NCBI GenBank assembly: GCA_964505415.1
Contig: CAZDHW010000001.1
Coordinates: 57,781-121,780, forward strand
Direction: 5' to 3'
Source: DTDR01 sp964505415
Lineage (GTDB): Bacteria; Hydrothermota; Tepidihabitantia; Tepidihabitantales; DTDR01
Length of the DNA stretch: 64,000 bases
Position 1 is the stretch's first letter. Each line of letters opens with the position of its first letter. The notes below the pieces were generated by a model that saw only the letters and a program-made list of their open reading frames with translations, was not told the origin of the DNA and searched no databases. A program made the translations under genes and the position numbers. Shown in pieces: positions 59,263-64,000 of this stretch.

Positions 59263-60020
59263 ATGTATAAACGGTCCTTATCCACTTCTTCCCTTAAAAC
59301 TCTTAATTCTTCCTCAGTTGGCTCTTTAGTAATTTCAATCTTTTCCGGAATGATTAATTCAAAATCCGTATTTTCAATTATCTTTTCTAAAGTAACATGG
59401 GGATGGATAGAGATCAATTTCATTCTTTTAGTTTCTTCATCAAAACCAAAGAGACCCAAATTAGATACTACCCGATAAGGACCAGTATTTGGTGGTAAAC
59501 CGGCTTTTTCTCTTGCCCCTTTGCCATCCAAATAACCGGGAGTAGTCATAAAATCTAATTTTTTTACAAATCTTTTTTTATCATGCTGTCTCATAATAAT
59601 AATAGTTTTCCAACAATGACTACCAACATCATTTGCTCCGCCACTTCCTGGTAGCCTTACTTTTGGTTTTTCATATTCACCGATAACGGTGGTATTCAAA
59701 TTACCATACATATCAATCTGGGCACCACCAAGAAAGCCGTATTCAATAAATCCCCTTTGGGCAGTTTCCATTATATCACAAATACCGGAAGCAGCAATTG
59801 CCTTATAAAAAGTTCGGGAATCACCAACTCCTAAGGGTAGTTTTTCCAATCTCGCACCGGTACCACCAAATTCAAAAACACACACCAAATTGGGAGCGTA
59901 GAGTTTTTGTGCCAAGGCGGCTGCCAGCATGGGAATGCCGGTGCCGATAAAGGCAGTTTTTTTATCTTCCATTAACCGGGCAGCAACACAGATAATCAAT
60001 TCGGTTTCACTATATTTCAT
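59259..60020 (-). CDS. CoA-transferase beta subunit (glutaconate CoA-transferase-like)
   Basis: A 253-residue class I CoA-transferase B subunit: ICVAARLMEDKKTAFIGTGIPMLAAALAQ, FEFGGTGARLEKLPLGVGDSRTFYKA, FLGGAQIDMYGNLNTTVIG and LPGSGGANDVGSHC. The closest recognised types are GctB and IpdB. ATG 60020 is preceded by GGGAGGT inside the end of the A-subunit gene; the upstream GTG at 60032 overlaps that site. It works as a heteromer with the next protein. Confidence 0.88.
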   Translation of the reverse strand: MKYSETELIICVAARLMEDKKTAFIGTGIPMLAAALAQKLYAPNLVCVFEFGGTGARLEKLPLGVGDSRTFYKAIAASGICDIMETAQRGFIEYGFLGGAQIDMYGNLNTTVIGEYEKPKVRLPGSGGANDVGSHCWKTIIIMRQHDKKRFVKKLDFMTTPGYLDGKGAREKAGLPPNTGPYRVVSNLGLFGFDEETKRMKLISIHPHVTLEKIIENTDFELIIPEKIEITKEPTEEELRVLREEVDKDRLYI

Positions 60021-60021
60021 T

Positions 60022-60993
60022 TTACCTCCCACTAATCATCTTACTTAATTTTTCCAATCTTTCTTTACCGATAAGTTCCAAATATTCTTCGTGACTTTTT
60101 ACGCCGTAAACATATTTATTTAAATATTCTTTTGTCCCTTCTTCCGTTTTTGATAATTCTAAAAATTCTTTAATATGTTCTTCATCGCGCCAATATTTAT
60201 AACACATTTCTCCCGGATGGCTACCAAAAGGCGCAACAACAACGGCATCTACCAAATAATAGGGGATAATTGTTCTTTCCGGATATTTCCTTATCTCTTC
60301 GTTATCAATCAACTCCTCACAACTGATAATCAATCTTTTACACGCCCGAGCAAATTCAAAGGCAAAACCACTTATTCCATCAATTTGACAATTGCCATAT
60401 TTATCAGCCCGGTGGACATGGATAAAACCAACATCTAAATATAAGGCGGGTAAGAGGCAGATCTTTCTTTTGGTAAAAGGACAGATAGCAATCTTTGCCG
60501 CACTGTAATTAAAGGTATCGGTTCCGAGCATTGAGAAAGTAGGAATAAAAGGAACACCCATGGCGGCGGCCTTAAAACGCCAGGCAATTGCCGCATTACT
60601 CCATTCAACCGTTTTTACTTTACCACTTTCGCAAGCCCTTCTTAAAATGTTAGAGATTCCGTAAACTTCGTAGCCCACATAAGTGATATCCAAAGAGGTT
60701 ACCAAATCCGCTGCCAATAATAAATCAATCTCCAAGATTCCTTGACCAGCAACCCTTAAATTCTTTTTTCCCTGCCTTACCAATTCCCTGATTAAAGACA
60801 TTGGTGCTCTTACGGTACCGTAAAGTTCAGTACCAATATAATCACCATCCTTAACAAACTTTTCAATCGCCTCTTTTTCGCTCATCACCTTTTCTTTCAT
60901 TGAGAGGTCTTTATTTTTATGGACAAACTCCCGAAATTCAAAAGGGTCAGAATATTGAAAAAGTTCTCCTTTACCTTCAGCAATAATCTCCAT
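60022..60993 (-). CDS. CoA-transferase alpha subunit (glutaconate CoA-transferase-like)
   Basis: A 323-residue class I CoA-transferase A subunit with FVKDGDYIGTELYGTVRAPMSLIRELVRQGKKNLRVAGQG, a FIPTFSMLGTDTFN segment, GFIHVHRADKYGNCQIDGISGF and YLVDAVVVAPFGSHPGEM. It resembles GctA/IpdA. Transfer of CoA to a carboxylate would feed the two acyl-CoA dehydrogenases downstream. The actual acid is not predictable from sequence. First gene of the operon, with GGGAGG before its ATG. Confidence 0.88.
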   Translation of the reverse strand: MEIIAEGKGELFQYSDPFEFREFVHKNKDLSMKEKVMSEKEAIEKFVKDGDYIGTELYGTVRAPMSLIRELVRQGKKNLRVAGQGILEIDLLLAADLVTSLDITYVGYEVYGISNILRRACESGKVKTVEWSNAAIAWRFKAAAMGVPFIPTFSMLGTDTFNYSAAKIAICPFTKRKICLLPALYLDVGFIHVHRADKYGNCQIDGISGFAFEFARACKRLIISCEELIDNEEIRKYPERTIIPYYLVDAVVVAPFGSHPGEMCYKYWRDEEHIKEFLELSKTEEGTKEYLNKYVYGVKSHEEYLELIGKERLEKLSKMISGR

Positions 60994-61019
60994 AAAACCT
61001 CCCTTTTAAAACTTTTAAA

Positions 61020-61047
61020 ATAATAGAAAAATAATTTTAAAAATCAA
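61020..61047 (-). promoter_or_regulatory. Promoter of the CoA-transferase / acyl-CoA dehydrogenase operon
   Basis: On the minus strand TTGATT (61047-61042), 16 bp, TATTAT (61025-61020). It gives a leader of about 20 nt with GGGAGG. It overlaps the 3' end of the WG-repeat gene, so some read-through is possible. Confidence 0.55.
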
Positions 61048-61397
61048 TAATTAATTAATCTTCCTTTCTTGTCAATATAATAATATTTATCGCCAATTTT
61101 TACTAATGCCTTACCTTGATTAAACATACCGGCAGAGTCAAAGAGGGGTGGGATTATTAACTCCCCCTTTTTGTCAATATAACCCCATTTATCACCGACG
61201 CCCAGAAAGGGACAACTACTTTTGGTTTTTACCGGTATTAAACCTTCGGAAAAAAAAGTAAAGCTATCGACTTCTAAAGTAAGGTAACCACATTGAAAAC
61301 AATTTCCGGGATACTTTTTCTTTTTAGTAGTTAAAAATAATGTTAAAAGAAAAGCAATGAAGATGATAACAAAAAGAAGCCGAAGATATTTTTTCAT
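61044..61397 (-). CDS. Membrane-anchored WG-repeat protein
   Basis: One N-terminal membrane helix (residues 5-24), a short region with three Cys (CFQCGYL and SSCPF), then a WG-type repeat (DKWGYIDKKGELIIPPLFDSAGMFNQGKALV followed by KYYYIDKKGRLI). WG repeats are short beta modules found in periplasmic or surface proteins. I chose ATG 61397 because it is 7 nt after the -10 box; the earlier ATG at 61403 lies 1 nt after it and would not be in the mRNA. Function unknown. Confidence 0.65.
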   Translation of the reverse strand: MKKYLRLLFVIIFIAFLLTLFLTTKKKKYPGNCFQCGYLTLEVDSFTFFSEGLIPVKTKSSCPFLGVGDKWGYIDKKGELIIPPLFDSAGMFNQGKALVKIGDKYYYIDKKGRLINY

Positions 61398-61404
61398 TTC
61401 CATA

Positions 61405-61433
61405 ATTATAAAATAGCTTTTACTTATAATCAA
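61405..61433 (-). promoter_or_regulatory. Promoter of WG-repeat gene
   Basis: On the minus strand TTGATT (61433-61428), 17 bp, TATAAT (61410-61405). ATG 61397 is 7 nt downstream, another leaderless layout. Confidence 0.72.
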
Positions 61434-61469
61434 TAAGTTATAAGAAGAGCAAATTTAAAAATTTTAAGC

Positions 61470-61524
61470 CTTATTGAATTTTAATTTTTATTGGTTATAA
61501 TTTTTTATGTCTTTAAAAATAAAA
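61470..61524. repeat. 55-bp direct repeat, copy 1, at second gap
   Basis: This segment ends at the first N and is identical to 61625-61679, which begins right after the last N. It contains the -35 and -10 boxes and the mini-ORF start of the subtilase gene, so one true copy of the promoter is likely. Same 55-bp overlap length as the first gap. Confidence 0.85.
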
Positions 61525-61624
61525 NNNNNNNNNNNNNNNNNNNNNNNNNNNNNNNNNNNNNNNNNNNNNNNNNNNNNNNNNNNNNNNNNNNNNNNNNNNN
61601 NNNNNNNNNNNNNNNNNNNNNNNN
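61525..61624. other. Assembly gap (100 N)
   Basis: A second 100-N placeholder between exact 55-bp duplicates. Collapsing the duplicates would put the subtilase promoter about 65-90 bp from the WG-repeat promoter in a short divergent intergenic region. Confidence 0.95.
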
Positions 61625-61679
61625 CTTATTGAATTTTAATTTTTATTGGTTATAATTTTTTATGTCTTTAAAAATAAAA
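61625..61679. repeat. 55-bp direct repeat, copy 2, at second gap
   Basis: Identical to 61470-61524 and joined directly to the Ns. This copy is contiguous with the subtilase gene. Confidence 0.85.
61629..61656 (+). promoter_or_regulatory. Promoter of mini-ORF and subtilase gene
   Basis: TTGAAT (61629-61634), 16 bp, TATAAT (61651-61656). An ATG (61662) lies 5 nt downstream, and the subtilase ATG follows at 61692 behind AGGAGG. Confidence 0.7.
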
Positions 61680-61688
61680 AGGAGGTAA
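61662..61688 (+). CDS. Possible 8-codon leaderless leader peptide (MSLKIKRR)
   Basis: ATG at the predicted transcription start opens an 8-codon frame that ends TAA at 61686-61688, 3 nt before the subtilase ATG. Its last two sense codons, AGG AGG, are also the Shine-Dalgarno of the subtilase, so a ribosome finishing it would cover and then vacate that site. It may be fortuitous because of its small size, but the combination with a leaderless start is notable. Confidence 0.3.
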   Translation: MSLKIKRR

Positions 61689-61691
61689 TTA

Positions 61692-64000
61692 ATGAGAAAG
61701 TATATCTTTTTATTTTTTTTAATTTTCTTTTCTTTTAGTTTTTCTTTAATCTCACCGGAACTTCAAGAAGTAATTAAGAAAGCAAAGGACGATGAACTTA
61801 TTCCCATAAATATTATCTTAAAAGAGCAATTTGACTCGGAAGTTCTTAATAAAATGGTTGAAGGACTGCCAAGAAGATTAAGAAGGGTAGAGGTGGCGCG
61901 GATTCTCAAGACCTTCTCTTTTGAGAAACAAAGGGATTTGGTAGCTTATTTAAGGGCTAAAGAAGGGGCTAATAAGGTTGCTGATATTATTCAGTTATGG
62001 ATTGGTAATATTGTCCATTGTAAAGCGACTAAGGATGTGATTTTAGAAGTTGAGAAAAGAGGAGATGTCTGGTTTGTTGATTATGATTTAAAATATTGTC
62101 CCAACTTATTACCAAAACCCGAGAAAAGTGATATAACCAAAATAAAAGATGTGATTACTTACGGAGTAAGAAAAATTAGGGCACCAGAAGTTTGGGCATT
62201 AGGTTATACCGGTGAAGGCATAGTAGTTGGTCTAATTGATACTGGTGTTAATTATAACCATTTAGATTTAAGAGACCATATGTGGGAAGATCCAAATTAT
62301 CCTTATCACGGCTGGAATTTTGAAAATAACAACAATAATCCTATAGATAACCACGGTCACGGAACCCATTGTGCGGGAACGATTGCTTCTGATGGAACAG
62401 CGGGAATTCAATGTGGTGTTGCTCCGGATGCGAGGATTATGGCATTAAGAGTAAGAACTGTGGCGGATACTATTGCGGAAAATCAAGTATGGCGGGCAAT
62501 GGAATTTGTTGTTTCACCGCCCCTTTCCCCAGATAATGGTGGTGATTTAATTTCTATGTCTCTCGGTTGGATGCTTTCTTGGAATCCCCAACAAGCGATT
62601 TGGCGGACAAATTGTAATAATGTTGGTGCCGCCGGGATTGTGATGATTGTTGCCGCTGGCAATGAGCAGTCTATTTCGCCACCAAATTCTTTAAGATGTC
62701 CGGGAAATGTACCTTCTCCTTGGCGCCATCCCCAAAATGGTGCCCAAGGTGCTCAATCGGATGTGGTTTCTATCGGTGCTACCGATTCCTTAGACCAGAT
62801 TGCCTCTTTTTCTTCTCGGGGACCGGTAACTTGGCAGAATGTTCCACCTTTTAATGACTATCCCTATCCACCCGGATTGATGAAACCAGATGTTTCTGCG
62901 CCCGGAGTTAATGTTGTTTCTTGTGCTTACAATAATAATAGTGGTTATACGACAATGAGCGGAACTTCTATGGCCACACCCCATACTGCTGGTACTGTGG
63001 CTTTAATGCTTTCTAAAAATCCGGAATTGACACCAAGGGAGATTGATTCTATTTTGCAAGTTACCGCTGTTGATTTGGGAAGACCAGGAAAAGACTCCCT
63101 TTTTGGTGCCGGAAGGATTGATGCCTATAATGCGGTGATGGCAACTCCTTTGCCAACCGGTGTCCGATATTATAAGCATCTCATCAATGATGCCCCACCA
63201 AATGGTAATGGTGACGGTATTGTTAATCCTGGTGAGAGGATTGAGATGCCCCTTTGGGTAAAGAATTTATGTGATTATAATGTTTTCGGTGTTTGGGGAA
63301 AATTACAGCTTGACACAATTGACCCTAACATTACTATTACTGATTCTTTAAAATATTTTGGTAATATTTTAGCCGGTGATTCCGCTTTCACGGGTGAAGA
63401 TGGCTATAATTTTGAAGTTGCCGAAGCCTGCACCAATGGTTATTCTATAAAATTTGAATTGGTTTTAAGAGATACCTTTGATTCTCTCTGGCTCTCACCT
63501 TTTGAGCTAAAAGTTGGTACTCCAGTTCTCTCACCGCAGGGAGTAATTGCTTGGGATTCGCCACCGGGTGGAAATAATAATGGTAGGATTGATCCGGGTG
63601 AGACCGCAACAATTGCCATTGGTATTAAAAATAGTGGTTTGGGAAATGGGTATTCTGTCTATGCTATTTTAAAATCGGGTGATGAGAGATTGGTTGTGCT
63701 TGATTCTTTTGGCACCTATGATACCATTTTGGTTGATAGTGTAAAATTTAATATTATTGACCGCTATAAAATCTATGCCTCTTCCGCTATTCCCCGAGAA
63801 TATCCAGTATCTTGCACTTTAATAATTAATTCCGAAAGATGGCAATTTGTAAGACCTTTTAATATTGTCGTTGGTGAATTGCGAATAGTTGACCCAATTC
63901 CCGATAATTCTACTCCCCAGCCAAGATATTGGGCTTATGACGATGTTGATAGTTTCTATGTGGAATGTCCAGATTTTGAATGGATTGAGTTAAGAAATGT
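61692..64000 (+). CDS. Secreted S8 subtilisin-like protease (3' truncated by window end)
   Basis: The signal peptide (about residues 1-18) is followed by a propeptide-like region to about 150. The subtilase triad is Asp183 (LIDTGVNYNH), His223 (NHGHGTHCAGT) and Ser426 (GTSMATPHTAG), with AAGNE for the oxyanion Asn. After the catalytic domain come repeated CARDB-like beta domains, each with an NGDGIVNPGER or NNNGRIDPGET motif. The frame is open through base 64000 (769 codons); a FlgD-like tail is likely beyond the window. AGGAGG precedes the ATG. Confidence 0.92.
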   Translation, partial: MRKYIFLFFLIFFSFSFSLISPELQEVIKKAKDDELIPINIILKEQFDSEVLNKMVEGLPRRLRRVEVARILKTFSFEKQRDLVAYLRAKEGANKVADIIQLWIGNIVHCKATKDVILEVEKRGDVWFVDYDLKYCPNLLPKPEKSDITKIKDVITYGVRKIRAPEVWALGYTGEGIVVGLIDTGVNYNHLDLRDHMWEDPNYPYHGWNFENNNNNPIDNHGHGTHCAGTIASDGTAGIQCGVAPDARIMALRVRTVADTIAENQVWRAMEFVVSPPLSPDNGGDLISMSLGWMLSWNPQQAIWRTNCNNVGAAGIVMIVAAGNEQSISPPNSLRCPGNVPSPWRHPQNGAQGAQSDVVSIGATDSLDQIASFSSRGPVTWQNVPPFNDYPYPPGLMKPDVSAPGVNVVSCAYNNNSGYTTMSGTSMATPHTAGTVALMLSKNPELTPREIDSILQVTAVDLGRPGKDSLFGAGRIDAYNAVMATPLPTGVRYYKHLINDAPPNGNGDGIVNPGERIEMPLWVKNLCDYNVFGVWGKLQLDTIDPNITITDSLKYFGNILAGDSAFTGEDGYNFEVAEACTNGYSIKFELVLRDTFDSLWLSPFELKVGTPVLSPQGVIAWDSPPGGNNNGRIDPGETATIAIGIKNSGLGNGYSVYAILKSGDERLVVLDSFGTYDTILVDSVKFNIIDRYKIYASSAIPREYPVSCTLIINSERWQFVRPFNIVVGELRIVDPIPDNSTPQPRYWAYDDVDSFYVECPDFEWIELRN

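Noticed and set aside
1..64000. Insertion sequences, prophage, restriction or toxin-antitoxin systems
   Set aside because: No transposase, integrase, terminal inverted repeats, capsid or toxin motifs were recognised on either strand.

Overview
The window is AT-rich (about one third G+C by eye), densely packed bacterial DNA with many 1-17 bp gene overlaps. Lys/Glu-rich proteins, a group 3b-type sulfhydrogenase, secreted proteins with FlgD-like C-terminal sorting domains, SBBP propeller repeats and archaeal-flavoured enzymes (stand-alone GMP synthetase subunit B, DUF355 adenosine kinase) suggest a thermophilic, Gram-negative-type uncultured lineage such as WOR-3/Stahlbacteria or a relative. That placement is inference. 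Two 100-N gaps, each flanked by identical 55-bp copies, mark a scaffolded draft, probably metagenomic.

Layout. 1-4538: the tail of a HycF-like ferredoxin subunit converging on a hydBGDA sulfhydrogenase operon, whose hydB needs a -1 frameshift at A AAA AAG. 5102-10494: a tandem-HTH protein, then smpB, an amidase, murI, rph, nfi and a chromate transporter. 10544-20262: a type IV pilus operon with four prepilins, a PilM-PilN fusion, PilO, two PilP-like proteins, secretin, PilT and prepilin peptidase. 20252-26002: a possible PD-(D/E)XK protein, a glutaredoxin/FTR-rubredoxin pair, yebC-ruvCAB and a membrane protein. 25999-35897: a half-size EamA protein, GuaA-B, lipA, a soluble fumarate reductase module with orphan fumarase beta, truD (apparent AUA start), a phosphodiesterase, a transglutaminase lipoprotein and a second PilT. 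35989-46575 (minus strand): grpE-dnaK-[sigma4/DnaK-lid chimera]-dnaJ-rsmE-rpsU-mutS2-dnaG-rpoD-dciA, joining a chaperone cluster to a macromolecular-synthesis operon. 46654-48419: adenosine-specific kinase and asnS. 48615-56934: envelope and surface proteins, rdgB, manC, a Braun-like lipoprotein, SBBP and FlgD-tailed secreted proteins, CvpA. 56989-60993: CoA-transferase plus two acyl-CoA dehydrogenases. 61044-64000: a WG-repeat protein and a truncated secreted subtilase.

The strongest novelty candidate is the 150-residue protein at 43734-44186. It is a sigma-70 region-4 DNA-binding domain resembling that of the rpoD encoded nearby, fused to a domain that aligns without gaps to the C-terminal lid of the adjacent DnaK (about 26 of 59 identities counted by eye). 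It lies 12 bp downstream of dnaK and could be a chaperone-linked transcription regulator.

At the regulatory level, about ten genes have a TTGAxx-16/17-TATAAT-like promoter only 5-9 nt before the start codon, so leaderless mRNAs appear common. Two genes combine a leaderless AUG with a downstream Shine-Dalgarno start. No tRNA, rRNA, CRISPR array or insertion sequence was seen.
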